A DNA stretch of 64,000 nucleotides from JAJZAM01 sp027391075 (lineage in GTDB: Bacteria; Actinomycetota; Acidimicrobiia; Acidimicrobiales; Palsa-688), in NCBI GenBank assembly GCA_027391075.1, contig DAHYHI010000015.1, positions 160,039 to 224,038 of the forward strand. Direction: 5' to 3'. A program made the position numbers and the translations under genes. Numbering within the stretch: the first letter of the stretch is position 1; every line of letters begins with the position of its first letter. Positions 1 through 9,400 of this stretch are shown in pieces. Under the pieces are notes generated by a model, which had not been told where the DNA came from, searched no databases, and saw nothing but the letters and a program-made list of their open reading frames with translations.

Positions 1-2
1 GC

Positions 3-548
3 CGCCCAGACGTCGTCTGGGCTTGCGCCGCTGGGGGTGGAGTAGCCCTGCTCGGCTCGGCGGTCGGTCCGCGGCTCGACCCTGGCGGAGTCGCTTTTGC
101 CGCGCTCGCCGGCGTCTTTTGGGCCGGCTACATCCTGATTTCCAAAAAGGCTGGTAAGAGCTTCTCGTCCCTAGACGGCCTGTCGTGGGGACTTGCTGTG
201 GCCGCTATCGCAATAGCTCCCTTCGGTTTGGCGTCGAGAGGAGCTGCGCTGCTGACCGGGCGGGCCCTCGGCTTGGGCGCAGCGGTCGCCGCTCTTTCCT
301 CGGTGATCCCCTACAGCATGGACCTGTTGACCCTGCGGCGGGTAAGCCCGCGCCGTTTCGGTGTCATGCTCAGCTTAGGACCTGCCCTTGCGGCCCTCGC
401 AGGGCTGGTCGTCCTAGGACAGGGATTGGACGTCCGCGAGTGGGCCGCTCTGGCAATGGTCGCTGGCGCAAACGCCGGTAGCTCGGCTTCGTCGCCGGGC
501 AGCACCTCGGATGAGGCGCCTCAGGCCGGCAGGGAACTGGCTGCGTAG
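3..548 (+). CDS. EamA/RhtA-like DMT-family exporter, C-terminal part (5' truncated)
   Basis: The reading frame is open from the left window edge, so the start is outside. The visible ~181 residues are a string of hydrophobic helices of the drug/metabolite transporter type. Motifs AGYIL, SSVIPYSMDLL and the Gly/Ala-rich GPALAALAGLVVLGQ resemble RhtA-like threonine/homoserine exporters, which export amino acids across the inner membrane. The Ser/Gly-rich tail after the last helix is short and poorly conserved. The 3' end overlaps the convergent EcfT gene by 28 bp. Family call is good; substrate is unknown. Confidence 0.75.
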   Translation, partial: RPDVVWACAAGGGVALLGSAVGPRLDPGGVAFAALAGVFWAGYILISKKAGKSFSSLDGLSWGLAVAAIAIAPFGLASRGAALLTGRALGLGAAVAALSSVIPYSMDLLTLRRVSPRRFGVMLSLGPALAALAGLVVLGQGLDVREWAALAMVAGANAGSSASSPGSTSDEAPQAGRELAA

Positions 549-1351
549 CAGATCACCGCTAAGACGCCCAGCGCCACGAAGTCGGCCCGGCCCGGCCGTC
601 TGGCCCGCGACGAGATGACGCCGACCCCACCGCGTGCTGTGATCGCCTCTGCCATCTCACCGGAGCGGCGCACCGAAACGGCTAACGCCGCGACAAGAAG
701 GTCGATCAGCTCCGACAGGCGCCGTTCCAAGCCAGACACTTTCGGCGCCTCCGGGCGCGGTCGCAGCTTTCGGGCTGCTAGGAGGGACCGCATCTCTCCG
801 ACTAGGAGCGGCAGGCTCCGCACGGCCAGCGAAACCGACGCTGCCAGCTCGTCCACTGGCAGCCGCACAACGCGAAACGGACGCATCAGCGTCGACACAG
901 AAGGAGCTATGTCGGCCAGCGAGGTCGTCCAGCCGAATACTGCCGCGCCAAGCAGCAAGAGCATCCCGACAGCTACAAAGCGGGTATAAGCGTCGAGGCC
1001 GCCGAGACCTATCCGGGTTCCTGCAAGGTGGACGAAAGGCGACCCTCCGGCGATCGACGCCAGAGCACCCGCCACTACGATCGCCAGCCAGAACCACCGC
1101 GGAGGCCGGGGCCAGGCTCCCGCAGGAATACGCGCCAAGAAGGTCGCCACTACCAGCAGCGACGTCAACAAGGCAAGGGAACCCCACGAAGGGTAATAGA
1201 CAGCCGTGAAGCTGAGGCCTCCCACACCCAGAAGTTTCGTTCCGGCCCACATGCGATGCACCGGCGTGTCGATTTTGACCTCGCGGAGAAAGTTGACCTG
1301 GCTCGCCCTGTGCTGCTTCTTCGAGGGGCGTTGGCGCGACAGCTGGAACAT
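521..1351 (-). CDS. Energy-coupling factor transporter transmembrane protein (EcfT/CbiQ family)
   Basis: 276 aa, about five hydrophobic segments in the N-terminal 140 residues followed by a cytoplasmic, Arg-rich coupling region (helices around residues 165-245) as in EcfT scaffolds, which couple two ATPases to the substrate-binding S component. Its ATG shares one base with the stop of the upstream ATPase gene (TGATG), so the two are translationally coupled. The pair resembles the M. tuberculosis Rv2325c-Rv2326c arrangement. Nothing in the sequence reveals the substrate (a vitamin or metal is usual for the family). Confidence 0.85.
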   Translation of the reverse strand: MFQLSRQRPSKKQHRASQVNFLREVKIDTPVHRMWAGTKLLGVGGLSFTAVYYPSWGSLALLTSLLVVATFLARIPAGAWPRPPRWFWLAIVVAGALASIAGGSPFVHLAGTRIGLGGLDAYTRFVAVGMLLLLGAAVFGWTTSLADIAPSVSTLMRPFRVVRLPVDELAASVSLAVRSLPLLVGEMRSLLAARKLRPRPEAPKVSGLERRLSELIDLLVAALAVSVRRSGEMAEAITARGGVGVISSRARRPGRADFVALGVLAVICYAASSLPA

Positions 1352-3486
1352 CAGCTAAGCGACCCCCTGGAAGTGTCGGAAAGGACCCGCCCTGATCCTA
1401 GCTGCACAACCCTGTCGGCGACCCTCTCGGTTCCTTCCAAGTCGTGGGATATGACCACTACGGTCACTCCGCTTTGCCGGCGGAGGCCTGCGAGAACGTC
1501 GATTATCCCTTCCCGGCCTGCCGCGTCGAGGCCGGCCAAGGGCTCGTCAAGGAGCAGGACCGAAGGTCGGTTCGCTAGGAGGCCGGCGAGCGCGACCCTG
1601 CGCTGCTGACCACCACTTAGACCGTCGATCTTGCGATCGAAGAGCTCGTCGGGGTCCAAGCCGACCTGCAGCAAGGCGGCCCGAGCCGAGGCGTCGTCCA
1701 TTGCCCCGGCTGCACGGAGGTCTAAGCCCACCGTCGAACGCTGGAGTTGCAGGCGGGCGTGCTGGAAAGCGACGGCCACCGAGCCGACCGCGTCTAGTAC
1801 GCAGCGGTCGCCGAGAGTGACGGTACCCTGGCTAGGACGAAGAAGCCCAGCCATTATCCACGCAAGAGTGGACTTGCCTGATCCGTTGTCGCCGACGATG
1901 AGCACCCCGTCTCCGGGTTCGAACGCCAAGTTGACACGACTCAAAGCGACGTTGGCCCACGGCGTCCCCGCGCTGTAAGTGTGAGTGACGTCGACCACCT
2001 TCAACGGCTCGGGCCTGAGCTTCAACAGCAGTGGGGCGCTCACATCGGCTTCGCCGCCTGTGCTGGCGCTTTCCTGGCCAACCTCTATCGATCTGAGACC
2101 GGCGAAGCGGGCAGCTACGCGCCCTGCGTGCATCCGGTAGACCTCGTCAGCAATCTTCGCCTCCGCCGCCCGGTGCGTGACGTGCACGACCGTCGTCGCT
2201 CCAGTGCCGCTCAGCGACCGCAGGAGAGCCGTGAGCTGCTGCCTGCCCTGCACATCGAGCATCGCCGTGGACTCGTCGGAGAGCAACAACCGTGGGCTTC
2301 GTGCCATCGCCGCCGCCACCGCAAGCCGCTGGAGCTCGCCTCCCGACAACCCAGAAGTTTCCCGCCCGCCCATTCCGGCCAGTCCCACCGACTCTAAAAG
2401 GGCCTCCACGTCGACTCCGTGGGCGCTAGGAAGACCCCACACCACGTCGTCTGCGACACGGACCCCAAGAATCTGAGTTTCGGGGTGCTGCATGATCAAC
2501 GCAGTACCGCCCTCCCTGCCCAAAGCGGCAGGCCCGGGGCGGGTAACGAGGCCGCTAGTAGGAGAGCGTCCCGCGAGGATCCTCAGCAACGTCGACTTCC
2601 CAGATCCGTTGTCACCGACGAGGGTCACCATCAGACCCTCTCCGATCGAGAGGGTTACCTCCGCCAGGGCGAGGTTCGCCGAGCCCGGGTAGGAGTAGCT
2701 GACATTGTCGAGACCAACCGGAACCGGCCCGGGGACCACGTCACTGTGTCCGCAAGTGCCAAAGACAGGGGCACTAGGGCCGTCGAGGCGGTCGTCGGCG
2801 CTGATCCACTCGAGACGGTCGAGGACCGGCCCGAGGATCATCCACGCGACAAGAACGAGCCAGACGGTTCCCACGACCACAACAGCGAAGACCGTGACCC
2901 ACCACAGTCGCAGGGCGGAGTCGACGAAGCTATTCAGAGAACCGACTACACCCCCTGAGGGAGCGGCGAACTCGACGATCCGCCTCACTCCAACCCAGGT
3001 GTTGCGCAACTGGAGTATGGTCAGCTTTCGAAGCGACCCGAACACGGCGAGGATCCCGACGCTGGCCGAGCCGAGGACCGGACCTATAACGGCGGTTCCC
3101 GCCACCAGCGACAAGGGGTTCCAACTTCTGCGCTTCGCTACGCCGACCAGCCCACCGACGGCGGCGCATTCCACGATATTGGTTACCGCGCCCGTACCGG
3201 CGACGAGGAAGCACAGAAGGCATGCGGTGAAGGTCGCTACCAGCAACGCTCGGATCCGATGCCGATGGGCTACAACCCCGAGAGGAACCACAGCCATCGC
3301 TGCGATGACACCCAGGTGAGGGAGAAACCAACCGGCGACTGTGAGAACCACAGCAAGGGCAGCAAGGACCGAGGCAGTCGCCAGCTCCAGAGGTCTCAGC
3401 GCACCTCGAAGCGGATCAGGTGGCGCCGCGCCGGTGTTCTCCGCAGACCGCCGAGCTGCGCTGCGGCTTTCAGAGTCGACGGTCAT
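1351..3486 (-). CDS. ECF transporter fusion: membrane S-like domain plus two ABC ATPase domains
   Basis: 711 aa, three modules. Residues ~35-225 hold about six hydrophobic helices and look like an S-component-type membrane domain. ATPase 1 spans ~257-465 with Walker A GDNGSGKST at 291-299, signature LSGGE near 380 and Walker B LLLSDE near 400-405. ATPase 2 spans ~495-700 with a second identical Walker A at 532-540, signature LSGGQ near 623 and LLLDEP near 644-649. Both sites look competent. With EcfT downstream this would make a complete ECF importer from two genes. Compared with usual ECF systems (separate EcfA, EcfA', EcfS genes) the fusion is compact; a similar fusion is known as Rv2326c. 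Start: ATG at 3486; the 72-bp gap to the divergent aldolase presumably holds both promoters. Confidence 0.88.
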   Translation of the reverse strand: MTVDSESRSAARRSAENTGAAPPDPLRGALRPLELATASVLAALAVVLTVAGWFLPHLGVIAAMAVVPLGVVAHRHRIRALLVATFTACLLCFLVAGTGAVTNIVECAAVGGLVGVAKRRSWNPLSLVAGTAVIGPVLGSASVGILAVFGSLRKLTILQLRNTWVGVRRIVEFAAPSGGVVGSLNSFVDSALRLWWVTVFAVVVVGTVWLVLVAWMILGPVLDRLEWISADDRLDGPSAPVFGTCGHSDVVPGPVPVGLDNVSYSYPGSANLALAEVTLSIGEGLMVTLVGDNGSGKSTLLRILAGRSPTSGLVTRPGPAALGREGGTALIMQHPETQILGVRVADDVVWGLPSAHGVDVEALLESVGLAGMGGRETSGLSGGELQRLAVAAAMARSPRLLLSDESTAMLDVQGRQQLTALLRSLSGTGATTVVHVTHRAAEAKIADEVYRMHAGRVAARFAGLRSIEVGQESASTGGEADVSAPLLLKLRPEPLKVVDVTHTYSAGTPWANVALSRVNLAFEPGDGVLIVGDNGSGKSTLAWIMAGLLRPSQGTVTLGDRCVLDAVGSVAVAFQHARLQLQRSTVGLDLRAAGAMDDASARAALLQVGLDPDELFDRKIDGLSGGQQRRVALAGLLANRPSVLLLDEPLAGLDAAGREGIIDVLAGLRRQSGVTVVVISHDLEGTERVADRVVQLGSGRVLSDTSRGSLS

Positions 3487-3558
3487 CGCTACAGACTGCC
3501 ACCGGCCTGAGACTTCCGGGTACCGCCACAGCCCGCGATCCTCTAGCCTGCATGGGGA

Positions 3559-4317
3559 GTGAAAGAGACCGCCGAGACAGATCTATCCGCTGCGCGGGAA
3601 CACATAGCGCAAGCGTGCCGAGTTCTAGCATCGAGAGGTCTTTCGGATGGCTTCCTGGGCCACATAAGCCTGAGGGTGGGCGCCGAGCACATGCTCATCA
3701 GGTGCAGGGGCCCACACGAGCGCGGGCTGGCATGGACCGATGCCCGAGACGTACGGCTCGTCACGCTGGACGGCTCGCAAGGATCCCCGGGCGAGTTGGA
3801 CGCTTGGAGCCCTCCCAGCGAGCTGCCGCTGCACGCCGAGGTACTGCGGAACCGTAGCGACGTCGAGGCTGTGGTGCACGCTCACCCGCCAGCCGTCGTG
3901 GCAGCCGATCTCGCTGGCCTTGGTATCCGGCCGATAATCGGAGCCTTCGACATTCCCGGAGCGAAGCTAGCGGCCGGCGGCGTGCCGGTATATCCGAGGT
4001 CAGCGCTGATCCGCAGCAAGATCCTTGCGCGCGAGATGCTCGACGCCATGGCCGAGAGGCCAGTCGTGGTCCTGCGCGGGCACGGAGTGACCGCCACCGG
4101 CGGCAGTGTCGTGCAAGCAGTTCTGAGAGTTCTCTCGCTAGACATGATCGCCAGGATGTCCTTGACGGTCGCCTCGGCCGGGGGAACTCTAAGAGACATC
4201 AGCGACGAGGATATGGCAGAACTCCCGGATCTCGGGTCGTCGCTTAACCTCGAGATTGCCTGGCGTCACGAGCTTTCACGGCTCGGGCACGACACGAAGA
4301 GGGTGCCGTGCCTCTAG
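3559..4317 (+). CDS. Class II aldolase/adducin family protein
   Basis: 252 aa, GTG start at 3559. The fold of L-fuculose-1-phosphate aldolase and related retro-aldol enzymes/decarboxylases is indicated by SDGFLGHISLR near 29-39, an acidic residue Glu94, the metal-binding pair His107-x-His109 (HAHP) and a third His175 in LRGHGV. These correspond to the Zn ligands of FucA. Such enzymes cleave sugar phosphates or act on hydroxy-keto acids in the cytoplasm. The next gene, a tautomerase, overlaps its last 10 bp, so the two probably act on the same small aromatic- or sugar-derived intermediate. Exact substrate unknown. Confidence 0.85.
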   Translation: MKETAETDLSAAREHIAQACRVLASRGLSDGFLGHISLRVGAEHMLIRCRGPHERGLAWTDARDVRLVTLDGSQGSPGELDAWSPPSELPLHAEVLRNRSDVEAVVHAHPPAVVAADLAGLGIRPIIGAFDIPGAKLAAGGVPVYPRSALIRSKILAREMLDAMAERPVVVLRGHGVTATGGSVVQAVLRVLSLDMIARMSLTVASAGGTLRDISDEDMAELPDLGSSLNLEIAWRHELSRLGHDTKRVPCL

Positions 4318-4517
4318 TCGAGGTGACTCTTGTGGAAGGCCGGCCACCCGAGCGTCTTCGTGCTCTTATTCGCGCAGTTACCGCAGCCGTCGAGGAGACG
4401 ATCGGCGCTCCTCGCGAGAGCATCCGCGTCGTGTTACGAGAAGTGCCACCGACCCACTGGGCGGCCGGGGACGTCACCATCTCCGAAAGGCGGGGCATGC
4501 CGCCATCGACCGAGTAG
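4308..4517 (+). CDS. 4-oxalocrotonate tautomerase family protein
   Basis: 69 aa; GTG start at 4308 chosen because it places Pro directly after the initiator Met. In the family this Pro becomes the N-terminal catalytic base after Met removal. Length (60-75 aa) and the pattern PLVEVTLVEG ... helix ... IRVVLREVP ... W fit 4-OT monomers, which assemble as hexamers. It overlaps the aldolase stop by 10 bp, which suggests coupled translation and a shared catabolic route. Confidence 0.85.
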   Translation: MPLVEVTLVEGRPPERLRALIRAVTAAVEETIGAPRESIRVVLREVPPTHWAAGDVTISERRGMPPSTE

Positions 4518-4552
4518 GGCCGACCGCCCCGCCGAAGAAGCCGTCACGGTCG

Positions 4553-4585
4553 AGCATGCGACCGAGCGCCGCTCGGTCGCATGCT
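4553..4585. terminator. Perfect 15-bp hairpin between convergent genes
   Basis: Two 15-base arms (4553-4567 and 4571-4585) are exact reverse complements around a 3-base loop. The element sits 36 bp after the tautomerase stop and ends 2 bp before the convergent NuoF-like stop. It probably terminates both transcripts, although no long T-run follows on either side. Confidence 0.8.
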
Positions 4586-4586
4586 G

Positions 4587-5936
4587 TCACCGCCACTCTC
4601 CTAGCGGCGGTGTTGGCAGGACCTGCGAGCGGTTAGGAGGGCACGCGCCGCCCAGCTGGTGACGCTGAATGTGCTCAGCGAACACACGATTGGCGCTCTG
4701 AACGAACTGGGCGGCTCCGTCGGGGAGCTTGCATGCCCCTCTCCCGGCTACCATGCCTGACCACCGTTCAACCGACAGGAGCGCTCGGCCGGTCCGCTCA
4801 CCCGCCACTAGCTGGGCGTAAGCCCCAGCGATGGCGGGCAGGCCATTGGCGCAGGGCCCGCACTGGCCAGCCGAGTTTGCGGCCAGCCAGCCCAGCACAG
4901 CCGATACCTCCTGGAGGGGACAGTGTCGCCCCGGCAGCACAGCCAGCAGGCCGCACCCCGGAGAAGCCCCCAAAGCGCCGAGGGAAGCCCGAGAGAAGCG
5001 AAGGGTCAGGGCGTCAGCGCGACTCACCCATGTCCCGAAGTACCCGCCGATGAGCACACCGGAAGCTTCTTGCAGGCCCGCTTCGTCAAGCAACGCCGCT
5101 ATCGGAGTCCCGAACGGTCGCTCGTAAACCCCAGGCTTGTCGACACCTCCCCGGATCGTAATCAACGCTGTTCCAGGGTCGTCATCGGTACCCGCCAGGC
5201 GGTAGGCGTCCGCACCGTGGCGGGCGATCAGTGCGACGTTGGCGAGAGTCTCCACGTTGTCGACCAGAGTAGGCATCCCCTGGACTCCCCGCTCCGAGGG
5301 GCGTGGGGGAGCGAATGCAGGCCTGGCTTCACCTCCGCTCAGCCACGAAACCAGAGCGGTCTCTTCCCCCGCCACGTACCTGGACGGCGTTAGAGCGATC
5401 TCCACTGCGATCGGATCCCATCGAGAGCGCTCCGCTATGGCTTTGCGCGCCGCTGCGACGGTTTCGCCGTCCCGCCGCTCTATGCACAGAACTGCCCTGG
5501 CAGCCCCGAGGGCCACTGCCGCCGCAATCATGCCGTCCAAGACGAGGTGAGGCGACGAGCGCATCAGTACCTTGTCCTTGGCCGATGCCGGCTCTCCCTC
5601 TGTTGCGTTTCCTACCACTACCGGCGCTTGACGGCGCGAGTTCTCCGCCACCGACTGCATCTTTATAGCCGTAGGAAAGCCGGCCCCGCCGCGGCCGCGT
5701 AGACCTGCCAAGCGAACCTCGCTTAGCAGCGTCCCAACGCGGGACAATGGAAGAGTCCCATGCCGGGCTAGGTGGTCGGCCAGCGTCGTAGCAGGAGGTC
5801 TCCTAAGCAACCGCGGCCGGCCCGACTTCATCTCTTTCAAGGCTTCGGCGGTGACGTTATCCATAGTAGACACGTCCATCATCGCGGGTTTAACAGGCAT
5901 CGCGGGTTTAACAGGCATCGCGGGCTTAACAGGCAT
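4587..5936 (-). CDS. NuoF-like flavoprotein with SLBB and 3-Cys Fe-S domain
   Basis: 449 aa, related to the NADH-binding 51-kDa subunit of complex I (NuoF) and HydB-type subunits. Visible: GRGGAGFP (FMN/NADH binding, ~81-88), GNATEGEPASAKD (~109-121), AGEETAL (~189-195), an SLBB segment IRGGVDKPGVYE (~261-272), and a C-terminal AGQCGPC (Cys359, Cys362) with Cys402. NuoF has four Cys for its 4Fe-4S cluster; here the first is Ala. No other complex I subunit is nearby, so it is a stand-alone NAD(P)H-dependent electron-transfer protein, perhaps for a ferric-reductase-like partner. The N-terminus is three copies of the hexapeptide MPVKPA encoded by a DNA tandem repeat, so starts at 5936, 5918, 5900 and the later Met codons are all possible. 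It lies 15 bp after the small membrane protein gene. Confidence 0.82.
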   Translation of the reverse strand: MPVKPAMPVKPAMPVKPAMMDVSTMDNVTAEALKEMKSGRPRLLRRPPATTLADHLARHGTLPLSRVGTLLSEVRLAGLRGRGGAGFPTAIKMQSVAENSRRQAPVVVGNATEGEPASAKDKVLMRSSPHLVLDGMIAAAVALGAARAVLCIERRDGETVAAARKAIAERSRWDPIAVEIALTPSRYVAGEETALVSWLSGGEARPAFAPPRPSERGVQGMPTLVDNVETLANVALIARHGADAYRLAGTDDDPGTALITIRGGVDKPGVYERPFGTPIAALLDEAGLQEASGVLIGGYFGTWVSRADALTLRFSRASLGALGASPGCGLLAVLPGRHCPLQEVSAVLGWLAANSAGQCGPCANGLPAIAGAYAQLVAGERTGRALLSVERWSGMVAGRGACKLPDGAAQFVQSANRVFAEHIQRHQLGGACPPNRSQVLPTPPLGEWR

Positions 5937-5952
5937 CGCGGATTCGACAGGT
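5881..5952. repeat. 18-bp tandem repeat (three near-identical plus one diverged copy) over a start codon
   Basis: Units 5881-5898, 5899-5916 and 5917-5934 differ by one base; 5935-5952 is diverged. On the minus strand each good unit encodes Met-Pro-Val-Lys-Pro-Ala, so the number of in-frame ATG codons at the beginning of the NuoF-like gene depends on copy number. Replication slippage here would change length of the N-terminus without breaking the frame. Confidence 0.9.
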
Positions 5953-6296
5953 CAGGATCCGCCGGACACGACCGTAGGAGCCGAGGCGGACGACGATACG
6001 GGCGACGAGGAGGGCACCAAGGCGGAGCTCGACGACGATCCACTTGGTACAGCAGCGTTCGAACCTGACGCAACTGAGGAGGAAGACGACCCCGACGAGA
6101 CCTGCGACGAGGAACCGCCCGTCGCGCTCGAAGCCGTGCTTCCCGCAGCCTGTGAGCTCGAACGACCGGGTAGCGATCCTGCCACCATTACGGAGAAGAT
6201 GGCGGTTACGGCGCCTGCAGCGGCAAGCGTCCAACGGGTGATGGTCGACACTCTTGCCAAGCCAGCATCGCGCGCCCTCGTGCGTGAATCGGTCAT
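5952..6296 (-). CDS. Small Ser-rich single-pass membrane protein
   Basis: 114 aa. A short basic N-terminus is followed by one hydrophobic helix (about residues 21-44, WTLAAAGAVTAIFSVMVAG) and a ~65-residue tail of mostly Ser, Gly, Ala and Val, which would lie outside the membrane as a disordered stalk. The stop codon is 15 bp before the first possible start of the NuoF-like gene, so the two are co-transcribed. Small proteins of this kind accompany NuoF-like and ferric-reductase-like genes in actinobacteria (recollection of gene neighbourhoods, not checked). No catalytic residue is visible; a role as membrane anchor or partner is inference. The opposite-strand frame is open too but is a shadow. 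Confidence 0.6.
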   Translation of the reverse strand: MTDSRTRARDAGLARVSTITRWTLAAAGAVTAIFSVMVAGSLPGRSSSQAAGSTASSATGGSSSQVSSGSSSSSVASGSNAAVPSGSSSSSALVPSSSPVSSSASAPTVVSGGS

Positions 6297-6430
6297 ATGG
6301 CCAGTCTCGGGTAGACACCTAGGAGGCTCCCTAACCGAAGCTTGGAATAGCCTGTGAAAACCTTACGGAACGCGCAGATCCGACGACAGCAAGCCGGGAG
6401 GCTCCCCGTGGCCCTCTGCTGGCAGCTGGC

Positions 6431-9400
6431 CTATCGGAAGTCCCTCGACGTGAGGATAGCCGGAGTATCGAAGTGTAGGACTTCGATACGTTCTGCTACC
6501 ACGTTTATCACCGACTCGACCCTCTCCAACCTGCCGCTGACCACCAGAGCGGGACTGGATCGAAGCACTTTTCGGTAACGCACCCACACTCCTGGTGAGC
6601 AGATCACGTTCATAAGTCCCGTCTCGTCCTCGAGGTTCATAAAAGTGACACCCTGAGCCGTCGCGGGCCGCTGACGGTGCGTCACCACTCCCGCTACTTT
6701 CACCTTCTGACCGGCTTGCAGATTCCCCAAGTCCGAGGATGTCACAACGCCCGCCGCCCTTAAGGTTGAGCGCAGGAACTGCGTCGGATAGCTGTCAGAC
6801 GAAACGCCTGTAGCCCACAAATCAGCCCAATTAAGTTGTTCCGGTGTCATATCCCGCAGCGGCGGTGCGTCAAACCCGGTGGTAATACCTTCTAGGCGGG
6901 CAATGCCATCCCCGGGTGTTCCAGCCGCTGTTAGCGCTCCGGCTCCCCACAGAGCTCTGCGCCGGGTTATACCCAGACTGTCAAAAGCTCCGGCAGTGGC
7001 GAGAGTCTCCGCTCTTTTACGGTCCACGTCGCTTCGAGCCAGAAAATCCTCCATATCGCGGTACGGTTGACCTGCGACTATGCGCTGCGCAGCTTGCACT
7101 CCTAACCCTTTGACGTAGCTGAGCCCCATGCGCACCGCAGCGCCACCGACACTCGAAGGAGATGACTCCAGAACCGAAAAGACCCGGCTGACATTTACGT
7201 CAGGGCGGCGGACCTCCACCCCGTGACGGCGGGCATCGCCGACAATAGTCTGAGGAGACCAAAACCCCATCGGCTGACCGTCGAGAAGACCCGCGCAGAA
7301 AGCCGCCTGATAGTGGAGTTTCAGCCACGCAGACGCATATACGAGGTACGCGAAGCTGACCGAATGGCTCTCAGGAAAACCGTAGTTGGCAAACGCCACC
7401 ATCTTCTCCCAGATTGTGTCTGCGACCTCCCCCGCTATACCCCGCTCGGCCATTCCCTCGTACAGCCTGGAGCGCACCCGGTTCATTTTCTCCGCACTTC
7501 TCTTGGACCCCATAGCCTGGCGTAGCTGATCAGATTCTGCCGGGGTAAAACCGGCCACGTCAATCGCCATCTGCATCAGCTGCTCCTGGAACAGCGGGAT
7601 GCCGAGCGTCTTGGCCAGACTTCTCTCCAGCAGCGGGTGAAGATAGCTGACGGGCTCCTGTCCGTTACGCCGACGTATGTATGGGTGCACCGAACCTCCT
7701 TGTATCGGACCGGGCCTGATCAGTGCGACCTCGACTACCAGGTCGTAAAAGCAGCGCGGTTTGAGACGAGGGAGCGTGGCCATCTGAGCGCGGCTCTCGA
7801 CTTGGAACACTCCAACAGAGTCAGCGCGACTCAGCATGTCATAGACCTCGTCTTCTTGGGGAAGATCAGCCAGATCCAGTTCGACCCCATGAAAATCTCT
7901 GACGTGATCGACGCTGTAGTGCAAAACGCTCAACATTCCAAGGCCGAGCAGGTCGAACTTGACCAGTCCGGCTGAGGCACAGTCGTCTTTGTCCCACTGG
8001 ACGACACTGCGCCCGGGCATGCGAGCCCATTCCACCGGGCATACTTCCGACACCGGGCGGTCGCAGATGACCATGCCTCCGGAGTGGATGCCGAGATGGC
8101 GGGGGAAATTCTGGATCTGCGATGCGACATCGATCACTCGGCCTGGGATCTGGTGTTCAACGGTCGACGAGAGCGGCCCCCATGGGTCTACCTGTTTGGA
8201 CCATACGTCCAGCTGTACGCTCGAAGCACCGAAGGCTCGGCCTACGTCACGTACCGCCGAGCGTGGACGGTATGTGACCACGTTAGCCACCTGTGCAGCC
8301 GCTCCTCTGCCGTAACGACGATAGACGTACTGGATCACCTCCTCCCGCCGACCGCTTTCGATGTCCACGTCTATGTCAGGAGGGCCGTCCCGTTCCGGAG
8401 ACAAGAACCGTTCGAACAGGAGTCCCAAAGCGACTGCATCGGCTTTTGTAATTCCCAGCGAATAACAGACCGCCGAGTTAGCGGCCGACCCTCGGCCCTG
8501 GCAGAAGATGTTCTGGGAACGGCAGAACTCCACGATGTCCCACACGATCAAGAAGTAACCGGCGAAGCCGAGTTGCTCGATCATGGCAAGCTCGTGATCG
8601 ATCTGCTCCCATGCTCCAAGTCGACGGGGATCTCTGCGGGGACCGTATCGGCGGGTAGCGCCTTGTTCTGTCAGGTGCCGCAACCAGCTCATTTCGCTGT
8701 GGCCGGGCGGAACCGGCCACGGAGGCAACCGGGGTGCTACCAAGGCCAGGTCGAAAGTGCACTCAATCGCCAGTTCGGCCGCCCTTTCCACCACACCCGG
8801 GTAACGCGAGAACCGGCGTGCCTGTTCAGCGCCACCCCGCAGGCAAGCAGCCGACGATGCCGGCATCCACCCGTCCATCTCGTCGAGGCTACGTCCGGCC
8901 CGAACGGCCGATAGGACTCCCCCAAGGCGGTGACGACCACGGTGGTGATAGTGAACATTGTTGGTCGCCACCAAATCCGCTCGGGTACATGCAGCTACCT
9001 CCACGAGAGCGTCGTTGCGAGCCGAGTCGATGGGATCGCCGTGGTCCCAGAGCTCGACCACTACGTTGTCCGCACCGAACAGGCCCTGCAGCCTACGAAG
9101 CTCGCTTGTCGCGCTCGCCGGCCCGTGCTCCATGAGCGTTTTGACCAGTGAGCCTTTGCGGCATCCGGTCAACACCATCCAGTGCCCACTCGAACTCTCG
9201 GCCCTAGCTGCCAAAGGCACGCCAGGCGAGGTGAAGTCGGGCTGAGCTCCGGCCCCTACAGCCGCCAGGGATTCGACGTCGAGAGCCGGCTTTCCCTTCT
9301 CTCCCCCTCGGAGATGGGCGACTGATACAGCCCGGCACAGCCTGGTGTAACCGATCGGATCACGAGCCAACACCACCAAGTGGCTGCCTTCCGGGTCTGG

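Noticed and set aside
5881..5952. Possible CRISPR-like array
   Set aside because: Units are directly adjacent with no spacers; it is a tandem repeat inside a coding start.
5851..6357. Long plus-strand frame with Ile-Ala-Gly-Leu-Thr-Gly repeats across the small membrane protein gene
   Set aside because: Highly acidic shadow of the minus-strand Ser codons; the minus frame has a membrane helix and operon context, this one has neither.
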